A program made the translations under genes and the position numbers. This document shows positions 1 through 10,561 of a stretch of 64,000 bases of DNA, one piece after another. The notes beneath the pieces were generated by a model, which was not told where the DNA came from, searched no databases, and was given only the letters and a program-made list of their open reading frames with translations. The stretch is from NCBI GenBank assembly GCA_934045075.1, contig OW203736.1, positions 9,005,109 to 9,069,108 of the forward strand, given 5' to 3'. The stretch is from Yponomeuta sedellus (lineage: Eukaryota; Arthropoda; Insecta; Lepidoptera; Yponomeutidae). Each line of letters opens with the position of its first letter. Position 1 is the first letter of the stretch.

Positions 1-143
1 AAAATATCGAGGATTTATCTGAAAAATTTATAATTAATGTAAGAGAAGAGAGTAGCTATGACTCAACGTTATTGTTTTATTTTCCAAGTAGGCAAACATA
101 ATACAACCAGTCGACTGCTAATGAGGATCGTTTTTTCAAAAGG

Positions 144-1996
144 TCATATTGTCACTAAATTGAAAAATTGTGTCATTATGACCTTTTGAAAATTTAAAAT
201 GAACCAACTACTGACATTGGTAATTTGAACAGTATCGAACAGAGCTGCACCTTCATTGTTACAAAATTCATTGTATTCGTCCCGTGCTTGTTTTGCTATA
301 TTCAGTGAATTTTTTTTATTGATGTTTTCCAATGGTTTCAACTGAAATACTTCTTTAGATGGTGGCTGTATTATTGCTGATTCGTGATCTTCACGAAACA
401 TAAATGATGGAGATAAGTAGGAACGGGATTTCCTCAAAAAGTGTGTAGATAACAACAAGTCAAAACAATTTTCCTTACTTTTGTAGGATCAAAAGGAAAT
501 GCTCTTTGAAATACTCCAAAACGAGTAGCTATTATACCGAAAACACTTTCAACCATCCTTCTAGCTCGCGATATTCGATAGTTATATATACGTTTTTCTT
601 TTGTTAATCCAGTTTGGCTATAAGGTTTCAGTAAATTTTGAGACATTGGAAAGGCATCATCTCCAACAAAAAAGTATGGAAGTTTTCGGAAACTTCCAGG
701 CAACAATTCAGGTGGTGGGATATTTAAAGCATTATTTTTTAATTTCTGTCCTAATGTTGTATTCTGCAGCACACCCCCATCTGATAAACGTCCATTAGTC
801 CCTGCATCAACCATAATGAACTCGTAGTTAGCATTTACAACCGCCATCAACACAATACTGAATGTTTTTTTGTAGTTATAGTAGTATGATCCAGAACCAG
901 GAGGTTTCTTTATTTCCACGTATTTGCCATCTATAGCACCGATTACATGAGGAGCATTCCACTGGCTCTCAAAATCCTTGGCAACTTGTTTCCATTCCTC
1001 GGAAGTTTGTGGTAGCTGAAAACAAAATAACAAATTGTTTATTTTTTCAGAAAAATAGTTCAACCGTTGAAGCTGATGAAGTGGCATCTACGTCCTATGC
1101 AGTTCCGAAGACAAAAGATAAAAAAATAAAGAGAAAATCAGAAGATGACCTTATGCAGTTGGCAGCTGAGCGTCTAAAACAGAAACCAGATGAATATGAA
1201 AACTGGGCTTTGTCTTGTGCTGCAGATTTAAAGAAAATGGAACCAACACAACAAATCTTTGCTAAAAGTGCTATTGCTGCCATTCTCATGGAAGGACAGT
1301 TAGGTCTTTTACATCGCAATTCGGTTAAAATAAATACTCCAACATTAACAATAACTCCATCTCCGACATACATCTTATCCACGCCAACTCCACCAAATTA
1401 CAACAACTATTCTCAACAGCAAAATTCTGAACTTCCTTCCGAGGAACTGCCACATTACCAGCAGAACGTGTACAACTCCCAACAAGATAATCGGCAGAAC
1501 ATGGACAATTCTCAACAAGAAAATTATGATAATGACATGTCTCAATATATAAAGTTTAAATAAAAAATGAAAAGATGATCTTTACTTACCTTGATTAATT
1601 TATTCAAAACCTTTATTATGGCATCGCAGGTTTCCATAATTATTATGGAAAGACTTTGTGGGGAAATAGCACTGTGAAACTTAAAATCTTCTAGAGTATT
1701 CCCAGTGGCTAGATACCGTAATGTTACTGAAAGCCGTTGAAAAGGTGGTATTGCTTCCCTCATGTTTGTATTCTTTTTCTCAATCAATGGCGTGATCAAT
1801 TTTAGTAGCTCAGTTCCAAGTCCAGTCGTACATAATTCTTGAAGTCATTTTCCTCAGTTAACATCAAGTCTTTTAAGAGATTTTCGTGAGTGTATTTTGG
1901 CCTTTTCAAGTACCAATCTTTTGACCATCGACGTGTTCGTTTATGCTTAGCCACAAGCAATAATACTACAGCTGCAGCTATATCTTGTGCGGACAT
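144..1996 (-). pseudogene. PIF/Harbinger-type DDE transposase, intron-split and frameshifted
   Basis: Transposase of the HARBI1/DDE_Tnp_4 type, which cuts and pastes its own element. On the minus strand the N-terminal part lies at about 1996-1590, an intron runs from 1589 (GTAAGT donor) to 1016 (TTTTCAG acceptor), and the catalytic exon spans 1015-434. Catalytic acidic residues are visible in GAIDGKY (first D), VGDDAF (second D) and RRMVESVFG (E), with the usual spacing. The reading frame ends early near 436 and the C-terminal segment (FLRKSRSYL, about 440-144) is in another frame, so a one-base indel has broken the copy. A stop or frame change also lies between the 1802-1996 and 1542-1799 pieces. 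The element ends were not resolved. The family assignment is firm; the exon limits are inferred from splice-like motifs. Confidence 0.85.
1051..1563 (+). CDS. BESS-domain (MADF-BESS-like) protein C-terminal exon of the Harbinger element
   Basis: Open frame on the strand opposite the transposase. It begins after an acceptor-like ATTTTTTCAG at 1041-1050 and has no convincing ATG of its own. A BESS-like segment is recognisable (DLKKMEPTQQIFAKSAIAAI), preceded by a basic KIKRKSEDD stretch and followed by a Gln/Asn/Ser-rich tail with QQ repeats. Harbinger elements normally encode a second DNA-binding protein (Myb- or MADF-like) that helps import or target the transposase; this would be the BESS end of such a protein. 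The whole exon lies inside the transposase intron (1016-1589) on the other strand. The MADF exon is not visible upstream, so the gene is partial or uses a distant exon. Confidence 0.6.
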   Translation, partial: KNSSTVEADEVASTSYAVPKTKDKKIKRKSEDDLMQLAAERLKQKPDEYENWALSCAADLKKMEPTQQIFAKSAIAAILMEGQLGLLHRNSVKINTPTLTITPSPTYILSTPTPPNYNNYSQQQNSELPSEELPHYQQNVYNSQQDNRQNMDNSQQENYDNDMSQYIKFK

Positions 1997-2002
1997 GTTG
2001 CT

Positions 2003-2340
2003 TGGAAACTATTCTCCGACTGAACACGAAAACATTGCACAATTTGCAAAGTTCTTAAAATTGGGCAATATAATTGAACGTTTGGATTCAAAACGCAATT
2101 CAATCTTATTGTACAATTAAATATATTGTACAATGTTATTGTAGGTCTAGGCCTTGCCTTAACTTGTTTCGGCGAATACACTATACATAGGCTGCTACTT
2201 ATGTATGCGTAATCTGGGATTCCAATAATTTTAAACGCAATGTCTGACCTCCATGGTCGAATTCGTTCTTTTTTTAAATACTGGCCGCAAATATTTTTCT
2301 CTTATATACGTTAGTGTTTTGTTTTTGTTGGGTTTAAAAT
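2003..2340. other. No gene recognised (Harbinger flank)
   Basis: AT-rich sequence between the Harbinger N-terminal exon and the mariner remnant. It probably contains the Harbinger 5' terminal region, but I could not match a terminal inverted repeat because the other end of the element is not clear in the window. Confidence 0.4.
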
Positions 2341-3080
2341 GTCATATCGCTGAAAAAATAGAACTCACTCGTGAAAATATTCGTGCTATGATTTATTACG
2401 ATTTTCGACGTCGTTTAACGCAAGTGCGTAGATCAATTATCTTTGACTTTTGTTGGTGAAGCTTCATCAAAAACGACTGTGCATCACTGGTTTAGTGAGT
2501 TTAATCGCGGGCGCAGTAAGCTTACGGACGAAGTTAAAGAAGGTCGCCCGAAATCGGTGGTTGTGCCACAAAATATTGAAGCTGTGCGAAAACTAATAAA
2601 TCTTATAGTGCAAGACCGCCATGTTACGTATCGCGAGATAGAGGCTATTCTGGGCATACGTATGACGAGCATTCACAGGATATTACATGAACATTTGTCT
2701 GTAAAAAAAATTTGTTCGCGTTGGATCCCGCACAACTTAACTCAGGATCAAAAAGACGCTCGAGTCCAATGGTGCAAGAAAACCTTAAAAAATTCAACGG
2801 AGGCGACTCAAATTCTGTTTATAATATCTACACAGGTGACGAATCCTGGATCTACGCGTACGATCCCGAAACTAAACAACAATCAACAGTTTGGGTGTTT
2901 CAAAATGAGCCGAACCCTACGAAAGTGGCTCGTGCAAAAAGCACTGTAAAGCAAATGGTGGCCTGCTTTTTTGGTATTAATGGCCATGTGTCTACAATAC
3001 CACTGGAGAATCGCAGAACGGTTAGTTCGGAGTGGTACAGTCGACAGCACGTCACGGTACCCATTTCAGACATTGAACCA
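2341..3080 (+). pseudogene. mariner-type transposase remnant
   Basis: Degraded Tc1/mariner transposase in at least three frames. The N-terminal helix-turn-helix region is recognisable (TTVHHWFSEFNRGRSKLTDE, then EGRPKSVVVPQNIEAVRKLI), followed by the second HTH with GIRMTSIHRILHEHL and the WIPHNLTQDQK motif that leads into the catalytic domain. The first catalytic Asp is present in YTGDESWIYAYDP. A one-base shift separates the HTH frame (2443-2820) from the catalytic frame (2800-3060). The second catalytic motif (HDNARPH-like) is absent: similarity stops around VSSEWYSRQHV, so the 3' third is missing. Non-functional; old by its number of breaks. Confidence 0.85.
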
Positions 3081-3445
3081 GGGACGGAACACTGGGATTT
3101 TTGTGCGCGAGCGAGTGCAGCATATTTTTGTCGTTTCGCCTTTTCTTTCACGGGACGTCACGAGTAGCACCCATCTACTCGTGACGTCATCGCCCTAAAA
3201 CTGGTTTTGTTCGACCGAGGCATCGAGCGGTCTCATCGTGGCATGACTCGGGGATGGTATTGTTAATTTGTTTATCTTTGCATTCCTTCTTACTTTTCAA
3301 GATTCGTTGATGTTTACGGGACATTGATAAATTACCATCCTCGCTTTGTGCGCTACGCGCTCGTCAACAATGCAATTGTTTCGTGTTGTATTGAGTCTAT
3401 TAAAATCCTTAGTTTGCTCACTGCAATACATAATATCTTGAATAG
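3081..3445. other. Non-coding stretch with a short perfect hairpin
   Basis: No gene seen. It contains a perfect inverted repeat (14-bp arms GACGTCACGAGTAG, 7-base loop) at 3154-3188 and otherwise unremarkable AT-rich sequence up to the copia LTR. Confidence 0.5.
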
Positions 3446-4020
3446 TGTTGGAAATATTATTTGTTACATCAAATAAGCAACTAGTGCCATCTATGGTTTA
3501 CCTTCTATAGTTATAGTCTATGGTTAGTTTATGATCTCTGTACGCGTCCATTAATAATAATTTTGGCCTTTTTTTGCATCTACTTAATGAGATGATTTAT
3601 ACAGCGTCCAGTGGTATCTTCACTCACACTAGATGGGTGAAGGGACCACTCCGACGCTGTAGTGCCTGGGTCATGGTTTTATAGATGGTGTAGGCTTGCC
3701 CAGCACCTATACCATCCTGACAGCTTAGTCGGCCTAGCCCACAGGAAAGACTAGTCAATACGTGCGGAGCCAACCAAGCCGCGGGTTTCCTCACGATGTT
3801 TTCCTTCACCGTTAGCGTGTGGTATTGCGACTGCAAATTCGCAAATGTACGTAACTTTGAAATTAAACAAAGTCATTGGTACATGCCCGCACTCGGGATC
3901 GAACCTGGGGCTCTCGCTTGCCAGTCTATGGTTCTACCCACTGAGCTACCACCACGCGTCCATTACTATTTGAATAAAACTGTTCGTTATCAGCCTTCTC
4001 AGAAGTACGTTGTTTTATTA
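3446..4020 (+). repeat. copia-1 5' LTR, split by a SINE
   Basis: Starts TGTTGGAAATATTA, much like the start of Drosophila copia LTRs, and ends immediately before the copia-type primer site. Removing the SINE plus one TSD copy leaves about 163 bp, close to the 165-171 bp of the copia-2 LTRs at 42.5 and 52 kb. The SINE insertion makes this LTR older than the SINE. Confidence 0.65.
3554..3953 (-). mobile_element. tRNA-derived SINE, full length, with 12-bp TSD
   Basis: Read on the minus strand it begins with a tRNA-like head containing an A box (TAGCTCAGTGGG) and B box (GGTTCGATCCC), followed by the conserved GTGAGGAAACC core found in lepidopteran SINEs. It is flanked by exact 12-bp direct repeats ACGCGTCCATTA (3542-3553 and 3954-3965). 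Transcription would be from its internal RNA polymerase III promoter; mobility depends on a partner LINE. It sits inside the copia-1 LTR. Confidence 0.88.
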
Positions 4021-4034
4021 GGTTATGGGCCCAG
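4021..4034 (+). other. copia-type primer binding site
   Basis: GGTTATGGGCCCAG directly follows the LTR. This is complementary to an internal anticodon-arm segment of initiator tRNA-Met, the half-tRNA primer known for copia. The same motif follows the copia-2 5' LTR at 42694. Confidence 0.85.
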
Positions 4035-4146
4035 AAAACGCTCATTAGGGATTAATCAGTTTTCAGTATAGGCAATTTAGCTAGCATAGGTGTAGGCATC
4101 GTGTTTTATTAGTGGTTTATGCGTAAAACAGTGAAAAATTAAAACA

Positions 4147-5126
4147 ATGGCTTCTACCGCATTCTTGACTAACGTGCCAAAGTTGAAGGGGCGCGAGAAT
4201 TATCACGAATGGGCGTTTGCAGCGGAGAATCTGTTAATCTTGGAGGGTACCGCTGATTATATCAAGAAGGAGGGTGCTCAAGATGCAACCGCAGAAGATG
4301 CAAAAACGAAAGCCAAGTTAATTTTAACGATCGACCCGTCATTGTATGTGCATATCAAAGATGCGTCAAATACGAAGAATCTGTGGCAGAAGCTACAAAC
4401 TATGTTCGATGATTCTGGATGATGATGAATGATAATGGCGATTGAACATTCCGGGATCGCCATTACAAGTGACGTAGTGAAGACAAAGTTGATTGACCTT
4501 GCAGCTGATGACAATTCCGAGCAAGGAAATGCTTTTTTGAGCAGAGGGCAGCACAATCTTAAGAATTGTAAGGTTGGCAGTAGTGCTAAGAATAACAGCT
4601 GAAATCATCATGGCGGCGGATTGTCTATGTCAGGATCGACGAAGAAAAACATAAAATGTTATCGTTGCAAACAGTACGGGCATTACAAGTCTCAGTGTAA
4701 TCAAAGTGATCAGCAGCAAGTAAAGAAAACTAATGCTTTTTCCGCGGTTTTCTTGAGCGGGAACTATAGTAAACAGGACTTTTATTTGGATAGCGGCGCA
4801 AGCGTTCATATGACGACTGACGTAAACATGATACAGAATGCATCATATACACCGAGTATCAAGCAGATTATTGCAGCAAACCAAAATGCCATGCCAGTAT
4901 TGTGTTCGGGTGATGTGGATATCATAACGGTTACACCAAGTTGCAAATATGAGATAACCTTGAAAGATGTCTTGTGTGTTCCTAACCTCGCAACAAACTT
5001 GATTTCCATTAGTCAACTCATCAAGAATGGAAACAGTGTGGAGCTTAAGGAAAAATGCTGCTATGTTTACAATAGGAAAAACAGTTTGGTGGCTGTGGCG
5101 AATCAAGAAGATGGTGTTTATAAGGG
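4147..5126 (+). pseudogene. copia-1 gag-protease, truncated
   Basis: Starts at an ATG 112 bases after the primer site. The N-terminal gag (KLKGRENYHEWAFAAENLLI) is typical of Ty1/copia. The frame collapses around 4422-4620 (stop after MFDDSG, then shifted fragments) and recovers with a CCHC zinc knuckle (CYRCKQYGHYKSQC) and an aspartic protease active site (YLDSGASVHMT). After the protease (LCVPNLATNLISISQL) the frame meets the MULE end at about 5127; integrase, RT and RNase H are missing. Inactive. The MULE appears to have inserted here, after which the right-hand part was lost. Confidence 0.88.
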
Positions 5127-7330
5127 GTTCCCTACGTGAAATCGAAACACAAATGATCGATTTTCATTTCACCGAAAACCATTCATCGATTGTTCCATTG
5201 ATCGATGCCTTATTAGTACCAAGCTTTAATTCCCCGATGTAACAATTCACCGAAAACCAACTTACCGATGTTTTTTTCAACTACACTACACTTAACCGAC
5301 TAATCATTTTGTCGAATGTAACATTTCATCGATAAATCGAGTAGATCTGTACAGTTCTTTTAAATATTTTAATATTATAACTCTACCTTAGTATTTATCA
5401 ATATTGAAAGGGTGGAAATTGAAAAGGTAACAGACAGATAGAAAGAGTTACTTTCGCATTTATAATATTAGTCTAGCCAGGAAGTATGGATATGAATGGA
5501 ATAACTACCAGGTTGTAATTTATTTATTTATTTATACACAAATATAACAAAATGTTTACATATTCTCAATAATTATTAATAATTCAATAACTTTGTGGAT
5601 CAACAACAAAAAACTAATAAATAGACAATTTACAACTCCAAATGATTTGCGACAGCTCGTAAAAATGGTATAAGCTCCATATTTGCACGCTCTGCGCAAA
5701 TCCTCTGTATAGCATCAGCCCTGTGTTTCCTTTTTTTCTTAGGAGGTGTTTTATCTACACCGGCTAGTGCTTTTTCTATTGCGTGATTTGTAGTCACTTG
5801 TTCTTTCATGAAACTGCGTATGGTCGCATATACACCGTGGCTATTATTATTTTGCAAATAATGCCATCGTCTGTGCCAGGCCTCAACATTGTTCTGGGTC
5901 CTGGGCAGTCCTAGGCTGTTTACTGCATTAACTGACCACAACTGTGGTGGGAATAGTGGTGGTGATCTTGATATTTTCATCGTAGTACCTTTGGTATGGC
6001 GTTTTATCTTACCTAGCACATAATATGTTTCAAACCATTCAGTTATTGAACTTGCTTCTTCCGGTAGAACATTATCTTTTATTTCTGAAAAGGCTTCGGG
6101 TATTTCTTGGGGAGTGAGGTAAGCCAAGGCTACAATGTGGCGTAATCTGAGAGCAAAATCACTGTTATTACCGTATTGTGACACAAGACCACACTTCTGA
6201 ATTTGACGCCACAAATTTTGCGCTAAGTGAAAGAGGCATCCGCTGTGACTGGCTTCTGGATAATAAATTTTAACCACATTTATTACGGCAATTTCGAAAT
6301 CAGTAAGGATGTATTGAGGGCTCAGAACGTATCCTAATTCTTCAGCATAAGCTATTAGTTCTCTAAAGAATACCATATATGTTTCCTCGGTCTATCTACC
6401 AGTAAACCATATACCAAAGGAATGGTCTTTTTACTATTTGAATCACTTCCAACTATTCCATGTATGCTATAAATCTGCGTGAACAATTCAGAACATGAAC
6501 TAAAAGTTCCATCCATGAACCATATAATAGAATCACGCAACAGTCTTATATTTTGTTTGGTACAAAATAATAATAAGCGTTTGTTGTCTCCGTACTTTAC
6601 ATCTTTGGCTAAAAAAGTTTCACCTTCAACAGTGTATTCTGATGGTACCTCAATGTCATTTAATGAGGTTGGTTCCTTTGGATGTGATTTGCTTCTCACG
6701 CGATAAACAATTTGTCTCAAAGCATTTTTGTTGGGCAAACTGCAAGCACTTGTACTCGGAATACTCTCTAAATTATTCCTGATAAGTTTTGCAGGACCAT
6801 CCGAACTATTAGCAGCACATTGCTTTAATTTATTTTTTAAAACAATTGAATCCTGTCTTGCAGCGCTGGGTGCATGGGTATGTTCAGTCATACCTTTAAT
6901 AGGAGAATGAGAAGAACCACTTCCACCGCACTCTGTAATTAGTACACTCTTGCACTGTTTGTTTTTTTTATCGATACAGGTCCAATAATATTTTGTCTTG
7001 TAATTTTTATTTAGAACAAATTTATAACCGTCTATTAGTATGATATCACCGCCGCGCTGAGATTTTTCTAATTTGATAACACAATCACTCAATGCATTTG
7101 TCATTTATTCCCAAATGTAAAGAATAAATTACGTGGTCAACGATTTTCGACCCTCTAAGATACCGTAGATGCGTTCAAACAGCACGTTTTGGAGATACCT
7201 CAATCAGAGTGGAAAAAGTGTTTTACAAATTGGTTTCATCGAATGCAAAAGTGCATCGATCATAGTGGAGAATACTTTGGAAAACAAAGCATATTTAGCC
7301 ACATTTGTTTATTTTTTCTATTCCGCATAC
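5127..7330 (-). mobile_element. Mutator-like element (MULE), left end preserved
   Basis: The left end starts GGGTTCCCTACGTGAAATCG, nearly the same as the end of the 816-bp palindromic element at 37881 (GGGTTTCCTACGCC...TTCGAAACAC). The subterminal region 5150-5340 repeats TTCACCGAAAAC and CATCGAT-like words, candidate transposase-binding sites. The transposase is on the minus strand. The right terminal repeat was not found: sequence beyond about 7140 does not mirror the left end and runs into an RTE tail, so the right end is lost or diverged. Confidence 0.7.
5630..7104 (-). pseudogene. FLYWCH-MULE transposase, one frameshift
   Basis: Two abutting minus-strand frames form one protein of about 490 residues. 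The first (7104-6355) has an N-terminal FLYWCH-like zinc-binding domain (YKFVLNKNYKTKYYWTC, with C and H partners through TEHTHAP) and the first catalytic Asp in IIWFMDGTFSS. The second (6376-5630) has the MULE second Asp (YILTDFEIAVINV), the CxxH element of the insertion domain (GCLFHLAQN), and the Glu in QNNVEAWHRR. A basic KKKRKHR near the end may be a nuclear signal. The frames overlap by about 20 bases, consistent with a single-base indel near 6376. Apart from this the protein looks complete, so the copy is fairly young. This kind of transposase makes 9-bp target duplications. Confidence 0.88.
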
Positions 7331-7337
7331 ATAAGTA

Positions 7338-7441
7338 GCGGCCCTCGTAGTTGAGGATGGCCGAAGATACAACGACGTGGCGTGCTTTGGGAGAGGCCTA
7401 CGTCCAGCAGTGGAATTATATTGACTGATGATGATGATGAT
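7338..7441 (+). mobile_element. RTE-clade LINE 3' end
   Basis: About 100 bp, 5'-truncated, with GCGTGCTTTGGGAGAGGCCT and GTCCAGCAGTGG, the characteristic RTE end (coding for the last residues of the RT protein), then a (TGATGA)n tail. Non-coding relic. Confidence 0.75.
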
Positions 7442-7589
7442 GAGAAAAGTCAAAAATTTAATTGCTGAATAGATTTAAAAATTATAGAAAGCTTTATTAT
7501 CCCGGAGTGTCAAAGGCTATATTATAATTGATTCTACTCTACTAACTTACCTAGAATTAATTAATTCCATTGTAGTTTCAGGGATGTAT

Positions 7590-8290
7590 TATTCCTCTCT
7601 CATGGAAATCCCAAACAGTTATTCCAATTTTAAAATCCAATAAGCCTTCTGGGGAACCTTATTCTATAGACCTATTCCATTGCTCTATCCTCTGTTGTAG
7701 TTAAAATTGCTGAATACCGTGTCAAAATTCGTCTTGAGTGGTTCATTGAGAGCAATAATCTTTTATCTCCTTCCCAGTATGGGTTTAGAAAGGGGACAGG
7801 TACTATTGACAGTGTGTCTTTACCACTGATATTCGTCTAGCTTTCTCAAATAACAATTCACTTCTTGCAGCATTTCACGGGCAAGGCAGCACGGATATCA
7901 CGTGCTGCCTATGACAGTGTTCTTGTGTCTGTACTAGAACAATAACTACGTTTATTAAATGTTCCCAACATCCTCGTAATTTTTTTCGTAAATATCCTTT
8001 CAGAAAAGATCATTAATGTGTATATAGATGATACTAAAATATCTAAATTAATTTGGAAAGGTTTACCCCAAGCTCGGTTCTCTCATACACTAACCATTTA
8101 GACTCTTCCCTTGGTAGTTCTGTAGATGTGTTGCAATATGCAGATGATCTTCTTATTTATACCACAGGTCACTCAATAGAATTAATGTCTTCATCTTTAA
8201 ATGCTTCCCTTTAATTACTTCAGGACTGGCTAACCACTAATAGTCTTCACCTTTCTATATGACTTGGTAACAGCGTTCTATTTTTGCATC
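7590..8290 (+). pseudogene. LINE reverse transcriptase fossil
   Basis: Heavily mutated RT in shifting frames. Landmarks are a SQYGFRKG-like motif at about 7775-7800 and the catalytic box QYADDLLIY at about 8136-8162, followed by DWLTTNSLHLS, the RT thumb region of I/R1- or Jockey-like LINEs. Many stops; no element ends identified. Confidence 0.65.
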
Positions 8291-8401
8291 CATCATTCTG
8301 ACGGCGTGGACAACATGAATTCCATTTTCAAAAGAACAATTTCACGGCGGCGGCAAACGGAGTACTCGTACATATACTACGTCATAGGTATTATTGTACC
8401 T

Positions 8402-8442
8402 CTAAATAGCCTCTTTTTTTTAGCCTCTAAATAGGTTTTTAA
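8402..8442 (+). mobile_element. SINE-A fragment with 12-bp TSD
   Basis: A 41-bp piece containing TTTTTTAGCCTCTAAATAGG, the post-tRNA body of SINE-A, between exact direct repeats ATTATTGTACCT (8390-8401 and 8443-8454). It is an extreme 5' truncation with its own target duplication. Confidence 0.7.
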
Positions 8443-8454
8443 ATTATTGTACCT

Positions 8455-9110
8455 ACATAATACAAAGAATGCTTTGAAAGAATACAGTTCGAGGAATTGA
8501 TACCAAGTTGAGTACCTACGCAGACTACAGTTTACGATAAGATAAGACAGACTTAAATCTATTTTTATTCTATTGTTCAGCAAGTTCTATCTAAGATGTA
8601 GGTACCTTGCTGTAGTTTTAGCGATATAAGCTAATTTTGGCCAGTTTTGGCTAATTTTGGCCAATAAGCCGAATTGTAGTGGGTTCCTACCTGAGGTTCT
8701 TAATGAAACTCAGTTTTAACATTAAGCACTGTACTGTTTAGCTCCATCAGGTACAAACGCCACACATAAAGTTTATACACAAGCCCAAAGAAGGTAGCAG
8801 ATCGGAAGAATAGCGAATAAGAAGTAACAGCACAATAGTTTGGAAAAATATATACACGTAATATAATAAGTAAACCAAAGCAAGTTCGCCGTTGGAGTCT
8901 AAGTTGCACTGCCCGCGCTGTAAATGCAAATGCGCGCCCGCGCCGGCCGGCGACACACCAGTTTTTGCGAACAAATGAACTGGTTGCGTCGGACGGTAAA
9001 GCGCGAATGTTTTTGCAAGCTATGTTAGTGACTCGGCTTCTGTTGCGGGTTTTTAACTATTATACAATTTTGTGCATACAAATATTTTTCTACGTTAATA
9101 GTAAATAAAT
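8455..9110. other. No gene recognised
   Basis: AT-rich sequence with a short GC-rich patch (8925-8960). No protein similarity or element ends identified. It may hold the 3' end of the Harbinger-2 element on the minus strand. Confidence 0.4.
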
Positions 9111-9623
9111 GTGAACTTTAGAACAAGAAAAATACTATACATTAAATAATAATAATATTTGCGTATGAACACTACAGAACCATCGCCCTTCACGTGTTCG
9201 CCACAGTAACTCCTGACCTGACTTATTTGGTACGTCCCCAGAGCATATATTATGAGGTCGTTTATGTCGAGTCTGGGAAAGTTATCAAGGCCGGGGACAT
9301 TCGCAGTCATTGATATAAAATCAGCTCTTATTTGTCAGTAATACTTTTAGTAGGTTCCTATATTTATGGAGACTATGCGAATTTCGTTAGAACCCATAGT
9401 TAGAACTCTTTTGCATATAAAGATATGTTCCGTCTGCAATCACCACCACTCTCCTGGCCTCTACTGATGCTTCTGGGTTTCCAAATAGGTGATTAGGTAT
9501 AGTTAATATTTTACTCACTATATCTTCTCTACTTAAGTAATCCAAACCCAGGTGGAACAAAATTGTTCAACAGACATTGCCTCGCCTCTTTTCATTATTT
9601 TTTCTAATGCCTATCGAGACATA

Positions 9624-9880
9624 CAGTCTAATTATTCTTACTTGTCCAATTTAGTAAATAATATTCTAACCTTAAAATTGAGATTAGATGCCTAAACTAG
9701 ACATTTTCTCGCAAATTCATGAACTATCATGAACCATGTTTGTAAAATTGGCAGCGTGTTATCTAAAAGAGTGTTCCAGGTTACTTCATTTATGAAAATA
9801 TGGCAGTTTTGGACTAAAAAGTCACAGTTTTAGGGTAGAATCTTGTTTACTAAATTGGACAAGTAAGAATAAATAGACTG
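9624..9880. mobile_element. MITE with about 33-bp inverted repeats and TA duplication
   Basis: Ends start CAGTCTA and mirror each other over about 33 bp (left arm ends at the TTTAGTAAA near 9657). Flanked by TA on both sides (9622-9623, 9881-9882), which suggests a Tc1/mariner-type transposase moved it. It carries no coding and sits inside the Harbinger-2 transposase. Confidence 0.75.
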
Positions 9881-10052
9881 TAGAAAATAGTTTTGCCAGT
9901 CTTTGATTAGAGTCTCCTGTGTGTAATTTAGTTAAGAGAATTCCTAAAGCGTTTAGGTGTTTTTTCGGAAATGTCGTATTTAACGACGGACTGGCTGAAA
10001 CAATTTCCATAAATCTCTTAACACGGTTTTTTGCAGAAACAAAATATCTTTT

Positions 10053-10109
10053 AAAAACCTATTTAGAGGCTAAGAGCACGGGTTAGTGCATTAAAAATAA
10101 AAATAGTAT
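10053..10109 (+). mobile_element. SINE-A fragment, inverted body, 12-bp TSD
   Basis: Contains ACCTATTTAGAGGCTA (body, minus orientation) joined to GCACGGGTTAGTGCATT and AAAAATAGTATA (3' tail, plus orientation). Exact TSD AAAATATCTTTT at 10041-10052 and 10110-10121. The opposite orientation of body and tail fits 5' inversion (twin priming). Confidence 0.7.
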
Positions 10110-10561
10110 AAAATATCTTTTGTTTGAGTGTTGTTAAAAGTGGAAAACGTATGACGCGCCACATCTCTTAGTTGATCCCAGATATCGCTTTCCAAATGCA
10201 CATCACATATTCGCGCGCCTCGTGGGTTGTATAAATTGTCCGTAATTAACAAATTCCTTAGAACAGCGACATCAGTCCTATGCAGATTCTGGTTAACGCA
10301 GTTGTTAATAATACAAACAGTAGAATTATTTAGGAGTCGCAAATATCCAGGTATTTCTATTGTCCCTGATTGAGGATCGGCCTGATCATCATGATCAATT
10401 ACACCAATATCATCTTGAGCTACGTTTACTTGGTCATTGTCTTCCTGTATTACTGCAGCATCACTGTCACTGCTGCTGCACTCTTGCTGAGCATTCCTCT
10501 GCTGATTCCAGTAAGATCCACGTTAAAAGCACGGTCGAAAGATTCTATCCAGCTCGTCAAT

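Larger units (their letters stand above)
9120..10561 (-). pseudogene. Second Harbinger/DDE_4-type transposase, degraded
   Basis: Minus-strand pieces in order: an exon start at 10561 after an acceptor-like TTTATTTTACAG; an acidic Q/D-rich linker; a Cys/His zinc-binding region (TVCIINNCVNQNLHRTDV, then ARICDVHLESDIWDQL); a helical region (LGILLTKLHTGDSNQRLAKL); the first catalytic Asp in VVVIADGTYLYMQKSSNY; and finally the C-terminal signature MTANVPGLDNFPRLDINDL with LGTYQISQVRSYCGEH. Much of the DDE core between the first Asp and the C-terminus is deleted, and a MITE and a SINE fragment interrupt the N-terminal half. I recognise the family from its recurring DGTYxYxQKSSNY box; the exact family name is less sure. 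Confidence 0.6.

Noticed and set aside
1890..2120. Plus-strand 76-codon frame
   Set aside because: Antisense shadow of the Harbinger N-terminal exon.
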